The position numbers were made by a program, and so were the translations under genes. A stretch of 64,000 nucleotides of DNA. Origin: Epinephelus fuscoguttatus (taxonomy: Eukaryota > Chordata > Actinopteri > Perciformes > Serranidae). A model generated the notes under the pieces. It saw only the letters and a list, made by a program, of their open reading frames with translations. It was not told the origin of the DNA and searched no databases. Location of the stretch: assembly GCF_011397635.1 (NCBI RefSeq), contig NC_064760.1:27688856-27752855 (forward strand). Direction: 5' to 3'. Positions 1 through 11,844 of this stretch are shown here, piece after piece. The first letter of the stretch is position 1. Every line of letters begins with the position of its first letter.

Positions 1-1053
1 GTTGTTTGTAGTCAGCCGCACACTACCTTTGTCTTATTGTCTGCCGTCTGTCTTAATCTCCCAGCCACCGTTTTCACACCACAAGGAGATCATGTTATTA
101 GATCCCCTCCCCTGGCTCATTTGTCATCCAGCAGCAACACTCCTCCAGAGAAGGACTGCAGGAGCTGAAAAAAGAAAACAATATAAACAGGCAGGAGGCC
201 ACAACATCAAATGTTCATCATTTACTGGCCCAGAGTCTCTTGTATCATCATTATTCTTTCAGGAATCACACGAGGTTAATATGCCCTTTCTTCTCTGCGC
301 CACCCCACCCAATTTCAGGAGGCCGGAAAACTTCAACCTCTCTTCTCTGTCTACCTCAACGTATTGTTTTGTATTACAGCTCACTGCATCCTGCAGACAC
401 ATAACACATAAACTCACTCATCCCCATCCCCACTTTCACCATCACTTGCTACATTAAGTTTGCCGTCACCGCCCCAGTCAAATCTCTTTAATCTGTCCTC
501 TCTGAGCCGTGTTGGTTTTCTTGATGCCGAGGCATGCAGAAGGGAAGGGAGTCAGCTAATTACAATAAACAAATATGCTCAGAGCCGCCTATGTAAGGTT
601 CGCATAGGTTAACGACTCTGCTATAAATGTTAAACGAAGCTTAAAATAGGGTAGTATGGCATACAGTTGCCATAGTGATCTGAGCTGTGACTCCTTGTGT
701 ACTTTCTTGGTTGGTAAAGTTTAGATTAATCTTAGACACGAATCTGCGATACAGAGAAGAAATGACTGATTGTTTGGTGCCCCGAGGGCCTCTTTGATGT
801 CTCTATCATGTTTGAAGCTTTTTTTTCAATTACCGCAACTTCGTGTTTGCATGTCTTTGTTGTAATGAAATCTAATGTACGACTGTTAATGTTATTCTGC
901 ATTAGACGCATGGCAGTCACCCTTTAATGATCCCTTTCGTACTCACGTCTCTTTCTATTCCTCTCCTTCTTCTCATGTTTCTCTCTGGCTCTCTCTTTCA
1001 ACAGGTGGGACAGTCAAAATGATGCGTAGGAGGTGAAGCGCTGAGCCGTATTG
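1..1053. other. non-coding DNA upstream of the first nexmif coding exon
   Basis: No convincing coding exon is seen before 1005. The 151-codon open frame at the very start of the window has no recognisable domain and is low in complexity at its end. A pyrimidine-rich tract followed by CAG ends at 1004, so an exon probably starts at 1005, with about 49 bases of 5' untranslated sequence before the ATG at 1054. The earlier untranslated exons and the promoter of this gene would then lie upstream, outside the window. Confidence 0.5.
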
Positions 1054-4000
1054 ATGGATGTGTTAACAGACAGCAGTCTCACATTGATCGTGAAGACTTC
1101 AGAACCAGAGAATGCAAATATAGTGGAGAACACAGGTGAAAACTATTCACTTTTTTCCTTCGATTTATAGCTCATTAACATGACATTCAACTTCTTTTTC
1201 AATTAGAAATGTGCATAAAAATGTTAATTTTGCCTTTTGATTCTTTGAAAATTAGCTTTGAACATTTACACGTACTTGGTTGTTGACCTGAGAGAGGAAT
1301 TTCTATTTTTTCCAAGTATAATCAAGCATTTGTGAGAATAAAAAGCTTAATGACAACAGTTTCTCTCGCAACAGCTTAAAAACTTTGAAAAGACAATTAG
1401 TGTTGTCGCATACTATTGAACTAGCTTTCTTGAATTAGCTTTTCACCCTCGGCTTTAAGCTCTTTGACAAGATAGGGGGAAGGTGAAACACATCCTGTCG
1501 TTTTTAAATGAGAAGTGGAAGAGAAACATTAAATGAAGCTTTTTAAGCTATTGTTAATCCTCTCTCCCGATGCTTCCACAACTCAGAAATGTGACATCTA
1601 CCTTTTCTCATAAAAAGGTGCAAATGTGAAGAAGGGTGCAAACCATTAATTCTTTCACACTCATTCACAGTCATTAGCATAGGCAAAAGAGGGTGTTTGA
1701 GTGTGTGCGTGTGTGTGTTTATTCTGATGTATTTAGTTTTTATTTTGGGTCACATACCTGCTGCCTCTCTGTGAATTCTCAGTAACATAAAGCATGCATT
1801 ATACTAATGTTTCTATGATATGAAAGTCAAGTTATTCCAGGTACATCTGCAGTGTAGTCCCTTCCTTTTAAGCCGCACTGATGCAATGTTCATTTTCCAA
1901 GACTCAGTCAGCCACTACCTACTGCCCCCTAAAGTTTACCTCTACCAAGCACCACTGATCCTTAGATGAGGTTTATCTTAGTGTTTCAGCTCTGGTCAGG
2001 CTCAGTGGGGACCGACCGGTTCCCACTGTGAGAATCACACAGATTATCCCCAACACTAGTCTGTTCCTTCAGAGGCACCGGGAGGGAAAGAGGAAGAGAG
2101 AGGAGAGGATGGAGAATGAGAGGAGGAAAAAGAGCTGTGGAGGAAAGGGTGAAAGCGGCTCCATTGAGCAGGAATAGGGCAGCTCTCTGAGGAGGATGGC
2201 CATGAATCACGCTGCAGTTACTCACCACTTATTATGAACATCCTGTACTGGCTGGATTGATTTCCCCCCACCATTCACAAAATGTCATATAGTGAAGATG
2301 GAGCAATAGGTAGCAAGCGGTTTCTGCGGCTGGTCTACCAGCTGGATGAGTGAACGCCCCGGGTGGCTGAGCTGCAGAACGGCTAGCTCGGCAATTTACG
2401 AATGTAAAAGCCTCCATATAACAGGGATAAGGAGCGGACAAGTTGGAAGGGAAGGAGATAGCGTGCAAAAAAAGGGTGGAGGAAGGGGGGATGGGAGTAA
2501 AGAATGATTTCAAAAAGCCATTAAAAGGAAAAAGAGACCATGTCAGCTGTTTTCATATGCATTGTACTTCATATTGTGATAGTTGAGCTATTTGATTCCT
2601 TTGGCCACATGGGATGGGTGTTTGGTAGGATTCACGTGAAGTCTCATTTATGCTCCCTTTATGTACAGAAATAGATTTGTTCATTTCAGTTGTTGTGACT
2701 GTCATTGCCGACATACTTTCATACGTTCTTTACATTGGCATAGGTACATCTACTAGAGAGCAGCATCAAAAGTTTATAACAACAAACATGACAATGGTGC
2801 AGGAGGACATAATAATGTAGCTTTTAATGGAGGCAGCGTTGTAGACGGCGGTGGTCTGTGGGGCCATTAAATACATTCTGACATGTGGACGGAGAATTCT
2901 TTGCACTATATTACAGATTTTTAATCCATTACACCATTTAAAAATGTCTTTGTCATCTCCTATAGCCGTATCTTGCTTGGACTATACTACACTGCCCCCA
3001 TGATCTCCAATGGTACTGCTCCATTTTATCCTTATCCTTAAGCTTTCGAAAAACGTGCGCAAATGCAGACGAAATGAACGCAGGGTATGGACAGAAGGCT
3101 GCACCAGTGTCTGATTAGGTATCTAACTTTGAGCATAAAGGAGCCATTAGTCTGGCTTACAGGGTGTAGACTCTGGTTAGCCTGTCCCTGACCACCTATC
3201 TAAGACACTAACACACTTCCTTGGTGGTGCTGTTTTTAAAATTCTCATCGCTACGTAAAACTAGTCTCGCATAGCCACACCTATCTCCACACTTTGTTAT
3301 AGCACTGTGCGTGAAACAACAACTTCCAAGCTAGCAACCTACACGCAAAAACGTCTTAAAATGTTTTATGTAGCGTTTTCTTTTGCAGAGATTTAGCCAT
3401 TCTCATGCCAGCACTGGCCTCTTTACCAAAACAAGTTCCCTTCCAGCACTATTTTGCCAGGGCACTGAATGCAGTCCAAGATGATTTTGATTGGTTTAAA
3501 GACTCAGAGCATTTTTTCCCCTCAGTGCAAAATTATGATGGTTCAGCCAGACCTTTCATTAGTGCTGGCACAGGGTGAGAGAGGTCTCTAGATCCATGTT
3601 AGTATCAGGTACGGATGGTGGTCATATATTTGTATTTTCAGTTTTTTTTCCGTTTATATAGTGACCGAGGGTGGACTGTAGTGAAGACAGAAAAATCATG
3701 GATGCATGTGTGGCATCTGACACACTAATAGATGAGGCCACAGACGCCAACTTGCCTCTCTCCTCATGTCCATGACCATGTCCATCGGCATGGGCTTGTC
3801 TCCCCGCAGAGCCGCCTGGCACAGAGCAGCCTGGGCTTACCTCAGGTGTATGAGGCCCCGGATGTCACGGCTTGAAAGATAGGCGAGACTCTGAGAGCTC
3901 CGTGCGCTAACTGGTCCGGTCTGGTCTGGTCTAGTTTGGCGGTGGTCGGGCTGTCTAGCACGGCTGGGCTTGGCAGGGCTGGGGATCAGAGGATCACCAC

Positions 4001-4376
4001 CTCCTGCCAGCAGCCGCGGTCCGTCCATATGCTCAGCGGTGAATGTCCATGCCAGCTTGCGTGAGCTGTGTCACATCCAGCCTCAGTTTCTATTCAAGGA
4101 GCACTTCTGCTGATAACACAATTATAAATGCTGTTAGAATGATCTCAGAGTGTATAAAGCCTGTTTTTTGTTAGTATATGAGCTGCTCTCTCTATAAGGT
4201 AGATATTGAATTCTGGCAGCAGTGAGTATTTTCGATGTTTATCTTGTTTACATTTGCCAGCTCAGATGCAGTAGTAACATTTTGCTGTACCCTATCAGTG
4301 AATATGAGGCTGCCGATCCCCCTTTGACCTCTAATGTCAAACTTGATTTGTCATCTACACTCATCGCTGTAAGACC

Positions 4377-4429
<53 letters not shown>

Positions 4430-7400
4430 TGTACCTGTCTGACTGACTGATCTGTGGCACATTCTGAACAGCTGAAGAGCTAATGGTCCAGCTGGAGACA
4501 GATGGCCTCTCGATAACACTATACCCCCAAGCCAATACTCACACTCTATCACTCTTCCCTCTCACACACACACACACACACATGCATATACACACACACA
4601 TGCATCCACACATGCACTCTCTCTCACACATACACACCAGAAAATCACATGCACACACACATTGGATAGGATAGATTGTTAATCCATTATAAACCCTGAG
4701 GAAACACATTTTTCAATATGAGTTTAATGTTTCACAGTAATTTTGAACAATCTTTTGGCAATATTAGGTGGCAGCTTAGGTTTCATGCGAGCGCGGGGGG
4801 ATAAAGGAAGTTAATTTCTCCCCTTTTTTGTAATTTCCCTCTTTCTGTGGCTTTGCTTCTTTGTGGGGCTAATGAAAGAGATAAGTAATAATTTCTTTAT
4901 ATTTGTCTTATCTACGTGTGCTGGAAAATTACTTGGTAGATTTCAAGCACTGGCACTGTTTACTTATAATTCCACACGAATCCAAATGAATTGTGTCCAT
5001 GCCTAGAAAAAAATATCCTCCTATGTGCCATACAATGCACTGTGGCTCAACATGTACCAGTGAAAAGAAAATAGTTGTTAAAAGTATAAAAGGATATCTA
5101 TCCTCCACGGAGAACATGTGTCAGTAACATGCTTTTGCTCTGAGGTCATTTTTGCTCACAGATTGAAGGGAACTGATGGCAAACGCCTCGCTGTGATGCT
5201 TCTGCAGCCTCTCACAAGTTGCTGCTATAACAGTTTTTTGACTCTGAGAGGAGGAGAGAAGACATATTTCTCCGGAGGTTTTCTTCATTAAGGACGACGG
5301 TAGCACAGTTGTATGCTTTTAGTAGGCGTTCTGGTTGCTCCGATGTGTCTGCAGGCCGCAGACCCGGAGAGACCTGCTCTCAGAAATTTCATTACCTCGT
5401 TAAATCACTCTCAAATCATATCCATATTCAAAGATTTACTCACCGCCAATACAGCCATGTTGAATACTGTTTGTTAAGCAGTCTTCCCCTCAAGCATTTA
5501 TCACTACCTCAATAATGATTAGGCGCATCCATTCTAAAATGGGGGACGTTGCTAGTTAACCTCTGTGAGCACATTAATTGCTGTGGTATGTTTTTCAATT
5601 TTATTTATTTTTTCCCCGGCATGGTTTTTAAGAATATCTGTGAGCCAGCAGCTTGGGATTGTAGAGGGAGGCAGGTGTAGATGATATTGGTTATACAGTC
5701 TCCAACATATGGGCCTGTCGTGTCCCATGTGTACGTACCTGCCTCCGCTGCTGTCATCTAATTATGCAGAGCAAACAAAGCTATCTGCCTGCTGCTACAA
5801 GCCCGCTTCTTTGGGTTTTGATTGTTACTCATCAGATGGATGTCTTCGACTGATTAAGACATTGTCACAATCGACCTGTAGAAAATCACCAAAACCTACT
5901 TTTAATTTAGTCATTACTTGCTATTGTTGCTGCCAATCTGTGTAATGTTGTGGTATCTCATTACCTTACAGCTAAGTGAGATCTATATGGATAAAATGCT
6001 AAAAGCAGGGGGAGGTAATGCAAGATGACTGCATTCATTTGATCTTATATATTGCTCTCAGGTTGGTAAAGGCAGACAAATAATACACCGCACCATTGTT
6101 GTGCATTATTTCCATAAAGAAGATGATTGCTGAACTAAAAATATTTTCAAGAAACCTTAATTAGCACCACTTTGGAGTGACTTTTCCAACCTCTCTGTCT
6201 ATTAATATAAACTTAATTTAACACAAAATTAAAACAATTTACTAACTATTTCATGAAATGAATGCAGCGTAAGTCATTCCATTGATCACGAACACCTACT
6301 TTAAGGACACTCAGAGAGAGTTTTTGTTCCTGAGAACTTTGCAGTGCTTCCTGCAAGCATGTGATAAAATTGCTTATTTTGTTCTATTAAACTGCATATC
6401 TATCACATCTTTAAAAGGGATAGTTCAGATTTTTTGAAAGGGGGGTTGTATGGGGTACAGTGGTCAGTTGGCACGGCCCCAGTTTGGAGAAGCAAGCTAG
6501 AGTCTGACACAGAAGCTAAGCAATGTACTGCCGTGGATGGGGGTCAGCACCAAAATGTATTTTAGCTCTTAAAGAAAGTCCCATCTAGAAAAATAAATAT
6601 GAGTTTAAGTGTACACTACGTTGAGAGTGTTTTCACAACTTTACCTCTCAGTCAGACAGCCTGTTCTGACAGAATGACTTCAGCTCCCCATGTATGCTTT
6701 CATCAAAGACACCAGACTCCTTTGACAAAAACAGTCATTTTAGCATGTCGAACACAGAAGCTGCTGGTCTACCACTGCTTCAATCAGTTAGTTATCTGGT
6801 GTTATTTTGTGACGTTGGTGAGTCTGAACTAACCCTTTTAAACGCCAAAGTCACACAATAACACAAACAAAATAACTATTTGAGGCAGCAGTACACCAGC
6901 GGCCCCTGTGCTCAGCAATGTTAAATCGCAGTTTTTATCAATGGAGTCTGGCTTTGAAGATAAAACTGTTTCATTTTACTGTTGGAAAGCATTGTGTGAC
7001 TTTAAGGTGAAGCAGTGAAAATACACACAATGTTGCACACACTTAAACCTATATTAATGTAGGCAGCTAAATTACATTTTGTTGTGGACCCCTCCACAGC
7101 AGGACATTGTCTGCCTCTCTCTCCTACTGTTCATATATTGTCTATGGAAAAATACCCCATGCAACTTAATTTCAAAAAGCTGAACTATCCCTTTAAAGTT
7201 TTCACTTATGCCAACATGTTAACTTAACATGAGGCAGGTGACTCCATTTATGAGTCACCTGCCTCATGTTTTATGTGTTCTGAGAATTTGGTGGGAATAT
7301 TTTTTTATGACTGTGTTACTTCTCGCCTAGTCTCGACTTTTACATTTGAACATCAATCAGTAATGGGTAAGAAGTTGTCCCAACTTGACATTGCTAATAC

Positions 7401-10400
7401 CTCTTATTGAATCTAGTACCGCAACTGAAATATTAATGTTTAAGGCTGGCATCACAAAATGACATTTGGAGCTCCAGGGGGTTAATTGACACTAATTGCA
7501 TTTCAGCAGCCCAGAACAAATGTCAGTGTAACTACAGAACAAAAACAATGTAATTTAACTTCAGACTTACAGTTCAAAGAGTTGAACAATCTGAATTCTT
7601 TTCTTTTTTTTCTCCCTGCAGGGGTATGTGAGCAGAGTGGTGATCTGACTCTGTGCGGCATCGTTGATGCTGCTCTCCCTCCATCCTCACCTGCTCCTGC
7701 CGCAGAGACTTCACAGCAGGCCTGCCCAGCACACCAGAGGACCACACCTACATCACCAGCCCTCTCCCTGCCCCTCGGCACTGACTCCTCCCTGAGCCTG
7801 ACAGTGGCCCCCTGCCCTCCCGCCAGTGATGCTCCAACTGTAGTCCCCCACCTTCAGCACACTTCCGCTCCTACACCACTTCCCAACCCAGCTGTAAGCT
7901 CCTGGAGCCCAACAGGAGACGCTCAGAAGACTTCCCTTCTGCTGCCTGTTGCCCTCCCTCTGTCAGCTACAATGATGGAGCCTGGCACTGTGTCTGCACT
8001 GACAGAGGAGTGTCTTCTTCAGCCTACCCGCACCTGCCTCGGCTGCTTCATAGAGACCCGTGATGCTACTGACCCTAATTCCATTCAGAACCCGCCCCAT
8101 GACCCTAACACCAACCCTGACGCAGAGTCTGGGCTAAACGTAAGGATAGGGGATGTAAGCCGAGAGGACTTCTCTGACATCAACAACATCAGCATCCAGT
8201 GCCTGAGCCATGCGGGGGAGGCAGTGAGTCACTATGGAGAACAGCTCCTCTCTGACCAGCTACTTAGCTTTCCTCTGCCGAAGGCCCCAGGTGAGGGCAA
8301 GAGGGTTGATGGAAACAAAACAACAGAGGACTGTGATGACCCAGAGGATGATGCAACAGCTAAGAACTTGTATGAGGGACTGTTACTGGACAAAGTGAGC
8401 GGAGAGGAGGTTCTACTGGCTAACGCCGGCCAGGACTGGGGCTACTTTGAGTCCTTCATCAGTGAGAGTAAGATGGAACTGCTGGACCTTTGTTCAAAGA
8501 ATGAACTGTCAGTCAACCTCTTCTCTGAGGAGGATGTTGACAATCTATTTGATGATGAAGACGATGATTCGACTTTAAGCAGTGATGTCTGTTCGCTGAA
8601 GATTCGCTACGAGTCTTTCCAGGACAACATGAGGGAAAAGACAAATGTGCTCCAGGAGGAGACACAGTTCAACTTCTTCCCCAGTGTCCTGGCCAACTGT
8701 GCCAAGAAAGAGGAGGGAGTGGGAGTCTTGAGGAGGAGTGCTGAGGAGCTTCAGCCCAAAACTGATGAGCTCATCCTGGAGACAGAACAGGAAGGAAAGG
8801 CTGGGGACTGCAGTGGTAGGAGCCCCCTTGACGGCTCCCAAGGCTCACCCATGTCCACTCCCAAAGTCAGCTACCTAATGGACTTCAATTCCACAGAGGA
8901 GTCAGGCGAGTTCAGTGATGACAGCTCCTGCACTGGCTCCTCCTCAGACACCCTGCAGGAGGGCAAGTTTAAGAAGGGACACTCAAAGAGATTGCTCAGC
9001 CCCTCTAACCCTCTCAACTATGGCTTGCGCTCCAAAAGAAAGGTTCGATACAGTGATGATTACTTATATGACGTTGACTCGCTCGAGAGTGAGAAGAATG
9101 CAGAGAAAAAAGAGAAAGCCCCCTCTGGTCAAAAAGAGGAGGAGGATGTAGACTGGTGTCCTAAAAAACGGCGGAAATCCTGTCGTAAAGAGCCGCCAGT
9201 GGTGATCAAGTACATCATCATCAACAGGTTTAAAGGAGAGAGACTCATGTCGGTGAAACTGGGCAAGTTGGACCCTGTGGATGCTACTGTGAGCTTAAAC
9301 ACCGACACAGTAAGCAAATATGAGACACTGGCTCCTCTGAAGGATTTCTGGCAGGAGAGGCAAAGAGAGAGACAGGAACAGCTTAAGCTGGCTGCCAGAG
9401 ATAAACAACAGCGCGGTTTTCATCTAAACGGACGCCATCATCGCCCTTTTAATTCTAGTCATCCCAAAAGGAAATACAAGATTGCAAACAGGCTTAAGGT
9501 TCAGAGGATTCACGCTGTGGAGCAATCAGCAACAGTACAGTGCTCCCTTCTCTCTGATCGGGGCCAGGGAGGTGTCACTAAAGAAGAGGCCACCCCCATG
9601 GTAGGGGGAATAATAGCAGCCCCAGGCCTCCCAGTCACATTAGACACAAACTCCATCACGCACACAGTCACAGCCAAGAGCCGCTCCCAGGAGAGGGAGG
9701 AGAGGGAGGGGAGGAGATTGGGAGGAAATAAAACAGTCAGGATAAGGAAATTCAAAAGCGAAGCCAGGCTGAGGAGCAAGAAAATGAAAGAGGCAGAGGG
9801 AGAGGAGGGGAGGAGCGTGACAAATGAAACGGATGCCTGTGTCGCTGCGGCACAGATTGAGGACCCTACTGCTGGGTTAGAAGAGGCAGGCGTTAGCTCA
9901 ACTACAGTCAAACCCCATTTTTCTGACAATACCACCACGGCTCACACATCTGAGGAGAAATTCCCCTTTGTTTCGTCCACCTGCTCTTCTGACAAAGCTC
10001 CCTCCTCGGAGGCGGTGGAGGCGGGCGTCCCTGTTATCCCGGGGGGCTACCTGCAGACCCTGTTAGATGCCACGGACTCCTCCGGTGGAGCAGCTATCTC
10101 TTATTTCCCCCAGCAGCCCTCTAGGCAGCAGTATCCTCTGGGGCTATCCCTAGAGGAGAAACAGTTTTCTTCTCTGCAGCTCGCTCAGAGCTGCGTCCTT
10201 TCTCCCCCCTCTGAGTCAGAGCTCCAGCAGTCTCCCCAGAACTGCCCCAGCTTCCCCCAGATGTGGCACCCACAGCTCTGCCCAAGTCACAGCCAGAGCT
10301 TTGGGCCTGAGACCCCTGAGACTCCCATCTTACCCAACAACTTCCCAGCTGCTGTGCCCCTGAATGACAGCCTGCCAGTGTCTAACTACAGCCAGCTGAG

Positions 10401-11844
10401 CCCTGAGGCTGACAGGCTACTTTATGAGAAGAGCTACCTGACTGAGGCTGGGCTGCAGCCTGGGGCAGATCTGCAAGTGTGTCAGTCTGCCTGTGTGGAG
10501 GGCCAGGTGCAATACCAGAGAGGGTCCCTGTGCACAGACAATGGCAGGCTCATCAGCTATGACTCAGTGGGCTCTCTGTCAGCCTCCTCCAGCAATTACA
10601 GCTCCCTCAGCCTCAAGTCTTGTGAGCGAGAGGGTGAGGAGGAGGGCCGAGACAGCTTCCTAGCTCATTGCAGTCCTAAAGTGGTGATTCAGCAGAGTGT
10701 GGACGCCCTTACCCCACTGAGGGAGTCCTCAGACCTGCTGGACATCTCCAACTTCACCCCTGACAAGTTTAGACACTCATCACTGTCAGAGCTCTCCCCT
10801 CCTGAGACCCCCAACCTGTCCCCCCAGGTTGTGGGGCGCGAGGTGAAGATGGCGGGGAATGTTGGAGAGTACCAGGATGTGAATGATATGACTATGGACT
10901 GCAACAGGGAGGTAAAGTGGAATTGTGACGTTATGCAGCAACAAGAGCATACAGCAAATGCATACACAGTGGAAGACAGTCAGTTTCCGCTGCACAACTT
11001 CAACAGTCAGGATGTGCTACATTTAGATAAAAAAGAGCTGGGAGTTACCGAATTTGACAAACAGACTGGTGAGATGTTGGCAGGAGCTAAAAGCATAAAG
11101 TCAAAGAGGAAAGGCAATTGCAAACAGGCAGCTGCAGGACAGAGTCCAAAGAAAGTGCGGGCTCCCAGAGCTCCCAAGTCAGAAAAGGTCAAGACCCCGA
11201 AACAGAACTCACGTTCCACCAAAAAGATAAAGGCCATGTTGGAGGGTAAGGCAGCAAAGAACCAGGCAGGTGGTTGTGGCACAGGCCTGACTGACAGTAG
11301 CAGCACCGGGGACTGGTCTGGCACCGGCTGGTCAGAAAGCAACAGCCTGGTTGGGGACGACCAGCGAGAATTCGAGGAGCCCTCCAATATTCTGTCCAAC
11401 ATTGTCTCTGGCATGGCAGAGGTCCAAAGGTTCATGATGGCCTCCATTGAGCCACTGTGGAATCCCATGTCTGAGGCCTGCATGCCCTCTGAGGCCAATA
11501 GCCTCAACCTAAAGACCCTCAAAATCTTGGCAGGCACAGAGGCCGACCTGAAGAAAAAAGGAGCCACACTAACAGGGGCGGGGAGAGGCAGAAAGGCAGG
11601 GGGAAAGGGAGGAAAGAACCAGGCCAAATTCAACCCCTCTCATCCCTTATTCCCTCAACTAGCTCTGGGCTGTAACATGTTTGATAAACCCAACTTTATT
11701 AACCCTGGGCCTGCACACAAAAAGCTGTACCGCCACAAGACCAGTGCAAAGTTCCCGCGGATTGAGACACTGAAGGGGAAGCGAGCTGAGAGAGACCCAA
11801 ATAAGGACATAGCACTGATGACCTCTTTTGAGAAACTGAGGTAA
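1054..11844 (+). CDS. nexmif: nexmif (KIAA2022), neurite extension and migration factor
   Basis: This is the fish orthologue of a nuclear/cytosolic protein needed for neurite outgrowth and neuron migration; loss of the human X-linked gene causes intellectual disability. Coding exons seen: 1054-1135 (27 codons plus one base, donor GTGAAA) and 7622-11844. The join is in frame (ACA G|GG GTA), giving about 1434 residues against about 1516 in human. Blocks recalled from the human protein include SRTCLGCF-like RTCLGCFIE, QDWGYFESFISESK, LCSKNELSVNLFSEEDVDN, YGLRSKRKVRYSDDYLYDVD, IKYIIINRFKGE, IPGGYLQTLLDA, LLDISNFTPDKFRHSSLSE, MAEVQRFMMASIEPLW and HKKLYRHK. Basic KKRRK stretches could be nuclear localisation signals. 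The N-terminal 28 residues are poorly conserved. The C-terminus is uncertain: CTGAG|GTAATA at 11842 looks like a donor, and the human protein continues about 30 residues past SFEKLR, so a further small exon may exist. The start upstream of the splice at 7622 in the same open frame is intronic. Confidence 0.93.
4379..4660. repeat. GT and CA dinucleotide microsatellites
   Basis: An almost pure GT run occupies about 4379-4432. A CA-rich run with ATG/CAT interruptions occupies about 4563-4660. The two are complementary in sequence, about 130 bp apart, and could pair as a weak hairpin. The open frames across them encode only cysteine-valine or histidine-threonine runs and are not genes. Confidence 0.9.
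6411..7196. mobile_element. MITE-like element with inverted ends in the nexmif intron
   Basis: The left end reads AAGGGATAGTTCAGATTTTTTGA and the right end, reversed, reads AAGGGATAGTTCAGCTTTTTGA; after that both share a weaker ...TTG(T/C)ATGGGGTA block, so inverted similarity extends about 50 bp. TTAA lies at both borders, which would fit a TTAA-targeting family, but the border bases are ambiguous. No transposase is encoded. It resembles a repeat common in percomorph genomes; I do not know its family name. Confidence 0.6.

Larger units (their letters stand above)
1136..7621 (+). other. nexmif intron between the small and the large coding exon
   Basis: About 6.5 kb bounded by a GTGAAA donor and a long pyrimidine tract ending CTGCAG. 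It holds a GT tract (about 4379-4432), a CA-rich tract (about 4563-4660) and a MITE-like element at 6411-7196. I see no other gene in it; the open frames here are short and without recognisable domains. A GC-rich stretch at about 3840-4050 could be regulatory, but nothing in it identifies a function. Confidence 0.6.

Noticed and set aside
4222-4674. Overlapping open frames on both strands
   Set aside because: They are made largely of GT and CA repeats (Cys-Val and Thr-His runs) and have no domain or conserved start.
9510-9938. 142-codon frame opposite nexmif, and a 208-codon one at 11007-11633
   Set aside because: They lie on the antisense strand of a strongly conserved coding exon and encode low-complexity Ser/Leu/Pro sequence, as expected from a codon-biased opposite strand.
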